A stretch of 64,000 bases of DNA from Azonexus hydrophilus DSM 23864 (GTDB lineage Bacteria > Pseudomonadota > Gammaproteobacteria > Burkholderiales > Rhodocyclaceae). How positions within the stretch are numbered: the stretch's first letter is position 1; every line of letters starts with the position of its first letter. Below the pieces are notes generated by a model. That model did not search any database. It was not told where the DNA came from and worked only from the letters and a program-made list of their open reading frames with translations. Both the position numbers and the translations under genes were made by a program. Shown here piece after piece: positions 39,066 to 47,890 of the stretch. The DNA lies in contig NZ_KE386926.1 in NCBI RefSeq assembly GCF_000429605.1, forward strand, positions 17,134-81,133, in the 5' to 3' direction.

Positions 39066-40431
39066 GGGGTTGTCCGACACCATCACGGTCGTCGGTCCAG
39101 TAGATTGAACGATAGGCTTCGAGTTCATGATGTTGTCCCAGCATCAAGTTGGCGAGATCAAAGAGGGTCTGCCGCGTACCGCGGTACCCCACCCAGGTGC
39201 GGGCGTAACCGCCCACGTAGTCGTATTGCGGAAAACCAGCGCGCATCAAGGGCAAACCCAGGCGGTGCGCGGTATCCACGGCATGCGAATTGGACATGAC
39301 GAGTTGGGCACCGGCGGCACGTGCCGCCTTTTCCATGTCTTCCAGATCGCCGACGATCACCTTGTCGATCGGCAAGCCAGCCAGACTTTCATGTTTGTGC
39401 GGGCTGACTGCAGCCACCACCTCAGCGCCCATGCCGGTCAGGAAACGCACCTGCATGCCGAGCAGGTCAGGATCGGCCGCCAACGCCACCCGGGCAAACC
39501 CGGTCATGAAATGGCTATCGACCATTGCGTCCTGCAACTGCGCGCGATGGCGTTCAATTTTTTCGGGCACCGGCTTGCCGGAAATCTCGGCCAGCGCCTG
39601 GGTGAAGGCATCGCAATCATCGAGCCCCATCAGCCCAGCGAAGCGATGATCGGGCACCGCGGTCAGGCCCTTGAGGATATCCGCCGCATTGAACAGCGAC
39701 GGCCCGATCACCAGGGTCGCCACCGACTCGCCCATCGCCTCGATTTCCGCGCGCGGCGTGCCACCGATGGTCAGCGCCGAATACTCGGCCTCGACCAGGT
39801 GACCATCCAGCGAATCGCCAATATCCGGCACCACCAGCGGGCGCAGGCCGAAAGCTTCGACCCAGTCCTTGATCGCCTCGATATCGCCCGGCGTCAGCAT
39901 CCCCGACGCCAGCACATTGACCTGCTTCGGCCGCTTGCCGGCACAATCGCTCGCCGGCACCAGCGTGCGGATCAGCGCCTCGATCGCCAGCGCATAACCG
40001 CTTTCCAGGCAACCGACGTAATCCGGCGTATTCACCGGCACCACCGCCACCCCGTCATATTCGGGATGCGCAGCGCGAAATTCCTTGACCGTACGCAGGA
40101 TGTCGGTCCCCTGCGTCTCCGACAGCCCGGTCGTGACCAGGCCGATGATGTCCGGCTTGCTCTTGTCGGACAGCGTGCGCAAGGCCTCGACCACATTCTC
40201 GTCGGCGCCCATGATCGACGACACCTGATCCATCGCCGTCGTCTGCAGCGGAATCGGCTCGCGGAAATGACGCACGAAAAACACCTTGCCGAAGGCGGTA
40301 CACCCCTGCGAACCGTGCATCAGCGGCAGACTGCGATTCAGCCCGAGGAAAGCCAGCGACGCACCGATCGGCTGGCTCACCTTCAGCGGATTCACCGCCA
40401 GTGCTTTCTTGGATTGGATGATTTCGGCCAT
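39028..40431 (-). CDS. nifN: NifN, FeMo-cofactor assembly scaffold subunit
   Basis: 467 residues, beta-like subunit of the NifEN scaffold. N-terminal [20 protein letters not shown] followed by [14 protein letters not shown] is characteristic, with the cluster cysteine at C44. Starts its own operon (nifN-nifX-rseC-DUF269-DUF683-two unknowns), with a sigma-54 promoter and NifA site immediately upstream. Unusually, nifE is not adjacent but lies about 4.5 kb upstream. Confidence 0.96.
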   Translation of the reverse strand: MAEIIQSKKALAVNPLKVSQPIGASLAFLGLNRSLPLMHGSQGCTAFGKVFFVRHFREPIPLQTTAMDQVSSIMGADENVVEALRTLSDKSKPDIIGLVTTGLSETQGTDILRTVKEFRAAHPEYDGVAVVPVNTPDYVGCLESGYALAIEALIRTLVPASDCAGKRPKQVNVLASGMLTPGDIEAIKDWVEAFGLRPLVVPDIGDSLDGHLVEAEYSALTIGGTPRAEIEAMGESVATLVIGPSLFNAADILKGLTAVPDHRFAGLMGLDDCDAFTQALAEISGKPVPEKIERHRAQLQDAMVDSHFMTGFARVALAADPDLLGMQVRFLTGMGAEVVAAVSPHKHESLAGLPIDKVIVGDLEDMEKAARAAGAQLVMSNSHAVDTAHRLGLPLMRAGFPQYDYVGGYARTWVGYRGTRQTLFDLANLMLGQHHELEAYRSIYWTDDRDGVGQPHVVTSSAAGLVH

Positions 40432-40465
40432 GTGGGCAACGCTCCTCAGAGATTACCCACCCCTA

Positions 40466-40481
40466 AGCAATGAGCGCGCCA
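40466..40481 (-). promoter_or_regulatory. Sigma-54 promoter of nifN
   Basis: Minus strand TGGCGCGCTCATTGCT, matching TGGCRCR-N4-TTGCW. GG at 40480-40479 and GC at 40468-40467, 10 bases apart; the -12 element is about 35 bases from the nifN ATG. Confidence 0.9.
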
Positions 40482-40524
40482 ATCACAAAATACTTTAAAA
40501 ACAGATTATTAAACCAAAGTCCTC

Positions 40525-40540
40525 TGTAACAAACCCGACA
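40525..40540 (-). promoter_or_regulatory. NifA upstream activator site for nifN
   Basis: Minus strand TGTCGGGTTTGTTACA, a TGT-N10-ACA match about 50 bases upstream of the -24 element. Less palindromic than the other sites; spacing is short but workable. Confidence 0.78.
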
Positions 40541-40582
40541 ATGACGACAACACCTCGGGGAGATCGCGTTTTCCCGACCGGG

Positions 40583-41473
40583 TCAAAGCAGCATTTTCTT
40601 TGCATGCTCGCTGACGGCGCGAGCAACTGGATGAACCAGTTTCCTCTCTGCCGAAATCAAGAAGAATCGCTCCTTAATCTCGCTCGTCTCACCGATCAAA
40701 TCGACCTTGTAGTGTTCGCAAACTGCCGCCACACTCAATGCAGGCGTCGGAAAGATTCCTGCGCCCGCTTCACCGAAGGCTTTCATCAGGGCGCTATCGC
40801 TGAACTCCCCGACGATTCTCGGGCGCACATTCATACGCTCCAGCCAACGTGGCAAAGCCAGATGAAGCGCGCTGTCCTTGCCGGGCAGCAACATTGGCTC
40901 ACCATGAAGACTGGCCGGAAAACGCGGACCAATCCGCTCGGCCAGTTCCCGGGACGCCATGAAGGCAATCCCCGACTCGCCGAGCGGATGGCTATAGCCT
41001 TTTATCTCCGTACCAGCGGGCATGGGGCGATCAGCAATCACCATGTCCAGATTGTGAATCGCCAGGTCAGCCAATAGCCGGTCAAGTCGGTCTTCGTGGC
41101 AGACCAGCCGGATTGCCTCAGGCAAATTCAACACCGGCGCCAGCAAGCGGTGAACGATGAATTTCGGTAAGACATCGGCGATGCCGACACGAAAAGTCAA
41201 TAGGCGATCAGTCGCTCCACTGCTGAGCAAGGCCTCAAGTTCGGAACCTGTCTGAAAAATTTCTTCCGCATAAGACAAGGCCAGCTTGCCGGTTTCGCTA
41301 AGTTCCAGTCGCCGTCCGACTCGATGAAACAACTGGGCACCAATCCGTTCCTCAAATTGCGAGATCTGCCCTGAGAGCGTTTGCGGCGTCAGGTGCAAAC
41401 GTTCCGCAGCGCGAATGATGCCACCGCTTCTGGCAACCACCATGAAGTAATGGAGATGTTTGAAGTTGAGCAT
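40583..41473 (-). CDS. LysR-family regulator, NhaR-like
   Basis: About 296 residues from the ATG at 41473. The HTH lies in MLNFKHLHYFMVVARSGGII and AAERLHLTPQTLSGQISQFE, closely resembling NhaR-type LysR regulators, followed by an effector domain. Divergently oriented from the DUF6671 gene across 210 AT-rich bases, so that gene is a likely target. Base composition is visibly lower in GC than the flanking nif genes, suggesting later acquisition. Confidence 0.87.
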   Translation of the reverse strand: MLNFKHLHYFMVVARSGGIIRAAERLHLTPQTLSGQISQFEERIGAQLFHRVGRRLELSETGKLALSYAEEIFQTGSELEALLSSGATDRLLTFRVGIADVLPKFIVHRLLAPVLNLPEAIRLVCHEDRLDRLLADLAIHNLDMVIADRPMPAGTEIKGYSHPLGESGIAFMASRELAERIGPRFPASLHGEPMLLPGKDSALHLALPRWLERMNVRPRIVGEFSDSALMKAFGEAGAGIFPTPALSVAAVCEHYKVDLIGETSEIKERFFLISAERKLVHPVARAVSEHAKKMLL

Positions 41474-41683
41474 GCTGATATTCGATCTTTTCGAATAAAA
41501 GAGGTAATTATATCTGATGGAATCGAACAATTTTCTCAGCGAGAATCTGAAGCTTATTTCAAGTCATCGTTCCAATGAGCCTCCATTTCCCTGTGAATCA
41601 CCAGCGCCGGCGCAGGCCGCTCGGATGCGCCAGGCAATCACGGGGAGGTTCTGACTCGGTTGCACGCCAGGGAGTAAGCGGCC

Positions 41684-42601
41684 ATGCTGCCTGACGTAAA
41701 AGAGCATGAGCAGCCGGGCAAGCAGCAATCGCTGCATGGGTGCCAAGCCCCACACAATCCCTATGCGGGTCAGGAGATCGCCTTTCTGACCCAGCACGGC
41801 AAGGAACATGTGGTCGCGCCGCTGTTCGACAAAAAACTGAACTGCAAGGTCAGGCGGGTGGATGGCTTTGATACCGATGAGCTTGGGACTTTCACCCATG
41901 AAATTCCACGCTACGGTACCCAACTGGATGCGGCCCGGCGCAAGGCGCGCATCGGCATGCAATTGAGCGGTGCCAGCCTGGGATTGGCCAGTGAGGGAAG
42001 CTTCGGTCCCGATCCGTACACCGGACTCTTCCCGTGGAACATTGAGCTGTTGCTCTTCATCGACGACATCCGGAAAATTGAAGTTGTCGGTATCCATCAA
42101 GGCCCGGCAAGCAGCGACCAATGCTGGGTCTGCACCTGGAACGAGCTGGAAACATTCGCGCATCAGGTTGGATTTCCCAAACAGCACCTGGTATTGCGAC
42201 CCTGTAGCGAAAACACCCCCCTCCTGCGCAAAGGACTGGATAACTGGTCCGCGCTAAGAACTGCATTCGCATGGGCCAAGAAAATCGCCACAGGCGACGC
42301 AAAGATATTCGTCGAGCGTGACCTGCGAGCACATGCGAATCCGGAACGCATGGTGAATATCGGCAAGGCTGCCAACAATCTGGCGGAAAAGCTGCTTTCT
42401 TCTTGCCCGCAGTGCGGATCACCGGGCTTTTCAGCCATAGAGCACCTGCCAGGACTGCCCTGCGCCGCATGCGGTCGTGCTACGCGGGAGCAACGGGGGG
42501 AAATCTGGGGCTGCAGCAGTTGCAACTTTCGACAAGAGCTTTTACGGCAGGACGGCATTGGCTCTGCCGACCCGTCCCGTTGTGACTACTGCAATCCATG
42601 A
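41684..42601 (+). CDS. DUF6671-type protein with C-terminal zinc ribbons
   Basis: 305 residues. The N-terminal part (HNPYAGQEIAFLTQHGKEHV; LGLASEGSFGPDPYTGLFPWN; ELLLFIDD) is the DUF6671 pattern. The end has paired Cys motifs (CPQCGSPGF, CAACGR, CSSCNF, CDYC) expected to bind zinc. Function unknown. Divergent from the LysR gene and sits inside the segment that separates nifE and nifN. First residues before HNPYAG are not conserved, so the true start may be slightly downstream. Confidence 0.78.
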   Translation: MLPDVKEHEQPGKQQSLHGCQAPHNPYAGQEIAFLTQHGKEHVVAPLFDKKLNCKVRRVDGFDTDELGTFTHEIPRYGTQLDAARRKARIGMQLSGASLGLASEGSFGPDPYTGLFPWNIELLLFIDDIRKIEVVGIHQGPASSDQCWVCTWNELETFAHQVGFPKQHLVLRPCSENTPLLRKGLDNWSALRTAFAWAKKIATGDAKIFVERDLRAHANPERMVNIGKAANNLAEKLLSSCPQCGSPGFSAIEHLPGLPCAACGRATREQRGEIWGCSSCNFRQELLRQDGIGSADPSRCDYCNP

Positions 42602-42706
42602 GCAACGGCGTGCTTTGCCGGGATTGAAATGCGTCACCCCGGTCGATTACAGAGAAATCCATCAGCTCGCCTTACCCGTGCGGCTGAGACATAAGGAGAC
42701 ATTGAA

Positions 42707-43378
42707 ATGCGCGGTATTTTCATCACCGGAACGGATACTGCAGTTGGCAAGACAACGATTGGCGTTCATCTCGCGAAGACCCTGAGGCAGAACGGCCAAC
42801 GCGTGCGCGTGCGGAAGCCCGTCGAAACCGGATGCGAAAGACTGGCTGGCAGCGATGCTCTCCAGCCTTCGGACGCCATTCAGCTGCGTGCAGCTGCGGG
42901 CATCACGGATACACTGGATGCCGTCTGTCCTTATCGCTATGAGCCGCCGGTTTCACCCGAGTGGGCGGCAAGACTGGCGAATTGTCCGCTCGCAATTGGC
43001 GATCTGCATGCCGCCTGCCTGGACGGGGTTGGCAGCGATGATTTCCTGCTGGTCGAGGGCGCCGGTGGTTTCTACTCGCCAATTGCGCAGGGGGCGCTGA
43101 ATGCCGACCTCGCAGCGGGCCTGGGCATGCCTGTCCTGCTCGTGGTGGCCGATCGTCTCGGTGCAGTCAATCAGACCTTGCTGGCCATCGAGGCCATGGA
43201 GATGCGTGGATTGCCACTGATGGGCGTGGTACTCAACCAGGTTGCCCAACCCGAGAACCCCTTTCTCGACAATCATGCCGAACTGCAGCGCTGGCTGGCC
43301 GCCCCCGTCATTCATCAGACCTACAACAGTCCCGCCAGTCCACAGCTGACGCAGTGGGTGCAAAAGTGGCTGGGCTGA
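42707..43378 (+). CDS. bioD: Dethiobiotin synthetase
   Basis: ATP-dependent ring closure of DAPA to dethiobiotin. 223 residues. P-loop FITGTDTAVGKTT, VRKPVETGC substrate motif, and VEGAGGFYSPIA nucleotide region. Preceded by AAGGAG. No other bio genes are near. Located inside the nifE/nifN-separating segment, 105 bases after the DUF6671 gene. Confidence 0.92.
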   Translation: MRGIFITGTDTAVGKTTIGVHLAKTLRQNGQRVRVRKPVETGCERLAGSDALQPSDAIQLRAAAGITDTLDAVCPYRYEPPVSPEWAARLANCPLAIGDLHAACLDGVGSDDFLLVEGAGGFYSPIAQGALNADLAAGLGMPVLLVVADRLGAVNQTLLAIEAMEMRGLPLMGVVLNQVAQPENPFLDNHAELQRWLAAPVIHQTYNSPASPQLTQWVQKWLG

Positions 43379-43436
43379 GCACTCGTTTTCCGACTGTGGG
43401 CCAAACCGGGGACAGACCACGGTTTCCCGACAACGC

Positions 43437-44846
43437 TCAGGGCAGCAGGAACGAGGCTTTCTCCTGAACCCGGATGTCCGGATTTCGCTCTGCGACGACC
43501 TGGAAACGAATCGGATTCGCGCCGCTCTTGCCGCTTTCCGGAGACACCCGCACCGGCACAATGACAGACATCGCGGAGGCTGCCGGCACCTCGATGTCAG
43601 CTTTCCCGGCCAATTCGATCCCGGCCAGGCCGTCGACGGTAATCCGGTAGCGATGCACCTTCTCTTCCGTATTCATGACATTCAACGTGTAAATGTTCTC
43701 GATACGGCCATCGTCCACTTCCCGGGACAGCATCGAGCGATCCCGAATGACATCCACCTTGAGCGGGATGCGGTTACTGAGGAACCAGGCAGAGATGATC
43801 AGGACCAGGACAAGCACTGCGGCGTATCCAAGCACGCGCGGACGCACGATGTGGCCGAGAATCTCCTTTTGGCCAAGATGTCTGGCCATTGCGTTTTCCG
43901 TCGAATAGCGGACAAGGCCCTTGGGCAGACCAAGTTTCCCCATGACCTCGTCGCAAACATCGACGCAGGATGCACAGCCAATGCATTCGTACTGGAGTCC
44001 GTTGCGAATATCGATACCGGTCGGGCAAACCCGGACACACAAGCCACAATCAACGCAATCCCCCTGCCCGCTCTCGCTATTGCGCCCTTGCTGACGCACG
44101 CCTCTCGGCTCGCCACGCTCGGCATCATAGGTAATGATCAGGGTATCCGGGTCGAACATGACGCTCTGGAAGCGGGCGTAGGGGCACATGTGCCGGCACA
44201 CCAGTTCGCGCATGCTTCCCGCCATGAGGTAGGTGAACCCGCCATAAAAGAATATCCAGAAGGTTTCCCAGCCGCCCAGGTTCCAGGTCAGCAGGTTCTG
44301 CCACAAGTCTTTGACCGGGCTGAAATAGCCCACCAGCGTGAAACCGGTCCACACCGCTAGCGCCCCCCAGAGCAAGTGCTTGGTCAGCTTGATGCGGATC
44401 TTGCGCGCATTCAACGGGCCATTGTCGAGCTTGATCCGGGCATTCCTGTCGCCTTCGACCCAATTCTCTATCCACATGAACAACTGGGTATAAACGGTCT
44501 GGGGACAGGCGTAGCCACAGAACAGGCGGCCAGCGATCGCGGTCACCAGGAACAGGGCGTAGGCCGAGACAATCAGGATGATCGCCAGGTAGATGATGTC
44601 CTGCGGCCAGAAGACAATGCCGAAAATATAGAATTTCCGCTCGACCAGATGCAGCAGCACCGCCTGACGGCCATTCCACTCGAGCCAGAGGACGCCATAG
44701 AAAACGGCCTGGGTCAGGATGACCATGACGACCCGCCAATTGTCGAACAGGCCACGCGCCCGCTTGGCATAGATCTTCTGGTACTTGGTAAACATCATTA
44801 CGCCTTGGTAGGCAGTAGCGCTGTTTTCTTGTTTCCTGTCGCTCAT
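43437..44846 (-). CDS. ccoG: CcoG/FixG/RdxA cytochrome oxidase accessory protein
   Basis: 469-residue membrane Fe-S protein proposed to reduce Cu for cbb3 oxidase assembly. Hydrophobic N-terminal half with CGYACPQTVYTQLFMWIE and CRHMCPYARFQSVMFDPDTL; two 4Fe-4S motifs CVDCGLCVRVCPTGIDIRNG and CIGCASCVDVCDE; C-terminal Ig-like periplasmic domain. No ccoNOQP or ccoS/I nearby. In rhizobia the homologue fixG belongs to the fixation-respiration regulon, making its location here notable. Confidence 0.93.
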   Translation of the reverse strand: MSDRKQENSATAYQGVMMFTKYQKIYAKRARGLFDNWRVVMVILTQAVFYGVLWLEWNGRQAVLLHLVERKFYIFGIVFWPQDIIYLAIILIVSAYALFLVTAIAGRLFCGYACPQTVYTQLFMWIENWVEGDRNARIKLDNGPLNARKIRIKLTKHLLWGALAVWTGFTLVGYFSPVKDLWQNLLTWNLGGWETFWIFFYGGFTYLMAGSMRELVCRHMCPYARFQSVMFDPDTLIITYDAERGEPRGVRQQGRNSESGQGDCVDCGLCVRVCPTGIDIRNGLQYECIGCASCVDVCDEVMGKLGLPKGLVRYSTENAMARHLGQKEILGHIVRPRVLGYAAVLVLVLIISAWFLSNRIPLKVDVIRDRSMLSREVDDGRIENIYTLNVMNTEEKVHRYRITVDGLAGIELAGKADIEVPAASAMSVIVPVRVSPESGKSGANPIRFQVVAERNPDIRVQEKASFLLP

Positions 44847-44937
44847 GGTTTATTCGCTGCTCGGGTGAGGTCAGCGACGATGCTAGCGCAGGTCATACGG
44901 CGGCTATGTAACCTGAGTCACACTGCAGCAAAATACT

Positions 44938-46338
44938 TCACGCCACCAGCACACGGCCTGACCCGCTCCGCTCAGCCCACGGCGCCGGTTTCCGCACCGC
45001 TGCCCAGACCGGGCTTTCCATCGACAACGCCAGTTGCCGGGCGAGCTCGCTCATGCCGGCGTAGCCGGCGTAGCCGAATTCGCGTTCCTGGTTGATGTCG
45101 AGGAAGGGAATGCGCGCCTTGAGGGCGGTGTACAAATTGCGCCCGCCGGCGATCAGGATGTCGGCCCGGTACTCGTGATAGGTCGACAGCAGGGCCTTGG
45201 GGCTGCCGTCGTCGATCATCTTGGTGTCCTCGCCCATCAGTTCGCGGATGCGCGCCTTGTCTTCCTCGGTCGATTTCTTGGTGCCGGTGGCGACGACCTT
45301 CATGCCCAGATCCTGCAGCGCCGAGACGATGGACCATGACTTGACACCGCCGGTGTACAACAGCACACGCTTGTCCTTGAGGCGGGCGCGCCAGAGTTCG
45401 AGCGCGGCGTGGGCCTTGGCTTCCTCGCGGGTGATGACCGCCTCGGTGCGGGCGATCAGGTCGGGGTCGCCGATCAGCCGGGCGAAATCGCGCAGTGCGT
45501 TGGAAACATCCTGAACGCCGTAGAAACTGCCTTCGAAGAACGGCTGGCCGTAGGTTTCCTGCATTTTACGGGCGACGTTGAGCAGGGCCTTGGCGCAGAC
45601 GACCATGTTCACCTTCGCCCGGTGCATGGTCTGCACCTCGTGGAAACGCGCGTCGCCGGACAGCGTGCACAGGATGCGCAGGCCGAGTTCATCGAACAGC
45701 GGCGCAACGTGCCAGAACTCGCCGGCGATGTTGTATTCGCCGATCAGGTTGACGTCGTAAGTCGGCAGGCCGTCGGCGCGCGGTTTGGCCGGTGCCGGCT
45801 CGGCGGTGCCGATGACGTACTTGAACATGGCCTCGCCGGCCAGGCGGTTGCCGAGGTTCTTGGTGCCGTAGAAACCGGCGGCATCGACCGGCACCACCGG
45901 GATGCCGACGCGCTCGCTGGCGGCCTTGCAGACGGCTTCGACGTCGTCACCGATCAGTGCGGTGACGCAGGTGTTGTAGACGAAGACGGCCTTCGGCGCG
46001 TAGCTGTCGACCGCCTGCTTGATCGCGTGGAACAGGCGTTTTTCGCCACGCCCCATGACCACGTCGGTTTCCGACAGGTCGGTGGTCATGCCGATCTTGT
46101 ACAGCGTGACGCCGGAAGAGCGCGTCCCGCGGTTATCCCAGGAAGAACCGGCGCAAGCAATCGGCCCATGGACGATGTGGGCGACGTCGGCGATCGGCAG
46201 CAGCGCGATCTGCGCGCCGTCGAAGGAGCAGCCGCCGGCAGTGGCGCCCGGCTTCGGCTTCGAACAACCGGACTTTTCCTTGGTGTTATGGCTGCAGGCC
46301 GGCTCGTCGAGCAGGGCCTGGATTTCGCTGGCTTTCAT
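44938..46338 (-). CDS. nifE: NifE, FeMo-cofactor assembly scaffold subunit
   Basis: 466 residues, alpha-like subunit of NifEN. P-cluster-type cysteines at C37 (GGCSFDGAQ), C62 ([10 protein letters not shown]) and C124 ([11 protein letters not shown]) match Azotobacter NifE. Has its own NifA/sigma-54 promoter. Its normal partner nifN is displaced downstream; instead ccoG follows in the same direction after 91 bases. Confidence 0.96.
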   Translation of the reverse strand: MKASEIQALLDEPACSHNTKEKSGCSKPKPGATAGGCSFDGAQIALLPIADVAHIVHGPIACAGSSWDNRGTRSSGVTLYKIGMTTDLSETDVVMGRGEKRLFHAIKQAVDSYAPKAVFVYNTCVTALIGDDVEAVCKAASERVGIPVVPVDAAGFYGTKNLGNRLAGEAMFKYVIGTAEPAPAKPRADGLPTYDVNLIGEYNIAGEFWHVAPLFDELGLRILCTLSGDARFHEVQTMHRAKVNMVVCAKALLNVARKMQETYGQPFFEGSFYGVQDVSNALRDFARLIGDPDLIARTEAVITREEAKAHAALELWRARLKDKRVLLYTGGVKSWSIVSALQDLGMKVVATGTKKSTEEDKARIRELMGEDTKMIDDGSPKALLSTYHEYRADILIAGGRNLYTALKARIPFLDINQEREFGYAGYAGMSELARQLALSMESPVWAAVRKPAPWAERSGSGRVLVA

Positions 46339-46368
46339 GCGCGTTCTCCAGATGACTGGCTAACACTC

Positions 46369-46384
46369 AGCAAAATGGGTGCCA
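46369..46384 (-). promoter_or_regulatory. Sigma-54 promoter of nifE
   Basis: Minus strand TGGCACCCATTTTGCT. GG at 46383-46382 and GC at 46371-46370, 10 bases apart; the -12 element is about 32 bases from the nifE ATG. Confidence 0.9.
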
Positions 46385-46428
46385 CCGGGCAGCACCTTGT
46401 TTTATTTGAGAATTTTCAATAGCAGGCT

Positions 46429-46444
46429 TGTCGCCTTTGCGACA
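46429..46444 (-). promoter_or_regulatory. NifA upstream activator site for nifE
   Basis: TGTCGCCTTTGCGACA within a longer perfect inverted repeat (AGGCTTGTCGC / GCGACAAGCCT), about 50-60 bases upstream of the -24 element and immediately after the stop of the preceding gene. The extended arms could also form an RNA hairpin ending that gene's transcript. Confidence 0.9.
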
Positions 46445-46459
46445 AGCCTGCGAAAAAAC

Positions 46460-47494
46460 TCAAATCTTCAACAACTTGCCGACCTTTTCCAGCAGCTTGG
46501 CGCCAACGCCCTTGGCCCGCAGCAAGTCATCGAGCTTGGCATAAGGCCGGGCGGCGACGATGGCTTCGGCAACCGTCTTGGAAATCCCCTTGACGGCAGC
46601 CAGTTCGGCCGCGCTGGCGGTATTGACGCTGACCGGGCCGGTCTTTTCTGCAGGCTTGCTGGCGCTGGCTTTCTTGCTCGCGCTCTTGCCCGCCTTGGCG
46701 ACCGGCTTGGCCGCTGCCTTGACGTCGCCGCTGACCGGCTCACTCACCGCCGCCACTACCGGCTCGGCGATCACTGCCGCCGCCAGATTGCGGTAATCAC
46801 GCGTCAGGTAACCCGCCGGCGTCCATTCGCGCAACATCACGGTCAGCGCGCCGCTGGCGTTCACCGCCGGTACACTGTACAGGCAATCGGCCCAGGCGCT
46901 GCCACCGGACAACTGGCCGAGCACCACGCTGGCCACCGGCTGGCCCTGCCAGGCGCCGCCTTGATAGGGCGCGTCGAGCGCCCAGACTTCGAGGGCCAGC
47001 GTGCCACTGAGGTTATCCGGCGCGCGCGGGCTGGCGATGCGTTCGATGGCGATTTCCGCCACGCCGTCGGCCACCCGGCAGCTCACGTCGCCGAGCAGGA
47101 AAGGCTGGAAGAAGGTCTGCGGCGTCGCATAGACCGACAAGTCGCGAACCTGGACGCTGCCGTCCACGCGCTGTCCAACCAGCGCCATGGCCATGACCTG
47201 GGCGGCACAACCGGCCGGCGGCAAAGCCGTCACGCAGGCGGCCACGTTGAAATTGCCCGGCGTCGGCTGCAGGGCCAGCTCGGCGACCTTGACGCCGTTC
47301 AGCGCCAGGCCGTCGAAACCACCGGGGCTGGCCCACAATTGCAGGGCCCAGTGGGTGCCGTCAGCCAGATCGGCTTCGGCCAGGCTGACATCGGCGTTGA
47401 GATGGACGAAGTCGCCATCCAGACAGTAACCATGATTGGCACCAAGCGCGGTCACGGCGTCGGCGGCGGAATAATTCGTCGTATGCACGGGCAT
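46460..47494 (-). CDS. Unknown duplicated beta-domain protein with ComEA-like helix-hairpin-helix tail
   Basis: 344 residues, no signal peptide. Two similar beta-rich halves are visible: about 29-122 (WALQLWASPGG...VAELALQP) and 147-237 (LALEVWALDAPYQGGAW...SVVLGQLSGG). A Lys/Ala/Ser-rich linker (about 250-285) follows, then a ComEA-type helix-hairpin-helix domain at 287-344 (VNTASAAELAAVKGISKTVA). HhH domains usually bind DNA or proteins. Located between rnfH and nifE with a NifA-type site upstream, so probably co-regulated with nitrogen fixation. Function unknown. Confidence 0.8.
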   Translation of the reverse strand: MPVHTTNYSAADAVTALGANHGYCLDGDFVHLNADVSLAEADLADGTHWALQLWASPGGFDGLALNGVKVAELALQPTPGNFNVAACVTALPPAGCAAQVMAMALVGQRVDGSVQVRDLSVYATPQTFFQPFLLGDVSCRVADGVAEIAIERIASPRAPDNLSGTLALEVWALDAPYQGGAWQGQPVASVVLGQLSGGSAWADCLYSVPAVNASGALTVMLREWTPAGYLTRDYRNLAAAVIAEPVVAAVSEPVSGDVKAAAKPVAKAGKSASKKASASKPAEKTGPVSVNTASAAELAAVKGISKTVAEAIVAARPYAKLDDLLRAKGVGAKLLEKVGKLLKI

Positions 47495-47587
47495 CTCCCA
47501 GGGACAAGGCCGCGCATTATAGGACAGAAATATTTCAGTATTATCAATTATTTACGCACAAACACGGTGCATAAACCGGTATTCCAA

Positions 47588-47603
47588 TGTCGCAAAAACG
47601 ACA
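47588..47603 (-). promoter_or_regulatory. NifA-type activator site upstream of the HhH gene
   Basis: TGTCGCAAAAACGACA, an extended TGT-N10-ACA palindrome in the 112-base gap between rnfH and the HhH gene. I see no GG-N10-GC element between it and the start codon; a TATAAT hexamer is present instead near 47516-47522. Confidence 0.7.
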
Positions 47604-47606
47604 ATC

Positions 47607-47879
47607 CTATTCGTCTTCGTCGCTGTCCTTGCGCGGCACCGTCGCCGGGTCGCAGATGATGGCGCGGTAGATTTCGACGCGATCGCCGGGGCGTAAGGCT
47701 GCGTCCAGTTTGGCCAGCTTGCCGAAAACGCCGACCTTCTGCGCTGCCAGGTCGATATGCGGAAACTGCTTGAGGATGCCGGAGCGCTCGATGGCCTCTT
47801 GCACCGTAGCGCTGTCCGGGACTTCGATGTTCAGCCAGACCTGCTGGCCGGGTTCGGAATAGGCGACACCAATCTGCAT
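47607..47879 (-). CDS. rnfH: RnfH (ubiquitin-like Rnf accessory protein)
   Basis: 90 residues of the RnfH/UPF0125 beta-grasp family (MQIGVAYSEPGQQVWLNIEV; QKVGVFGKLAKLDAALRPGD RVEIYR). Acidic tail. Found at the end of rnf operons in diazotrophs; exact role unknown. 11 bases after rnfE. Confidence 0.92.
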   Translation of the reverse strand: MQIGVAYSEPGQQVWLNIEVPDSATVQEAIERSGILKQFPHIDLAAQKVGVFGKLAKLDAALRPGDRVEIYRAIICDPATVPRKDSDEDE

Positions 47880-47890
47880 GACTGTACTCC

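Noticed and set aside
42620..42650. GGGATTGAAA-like string resembling the end of a CRISPR repeat
   Set aside because: Single occurrence, with no repetition or spacers nearby.
43400..43432. Terminator between bioD and ccoG (AAACCG...CGGTTT)
   Set aside because: Short stem with a long loop and no T-run on either strand; too weak to call.
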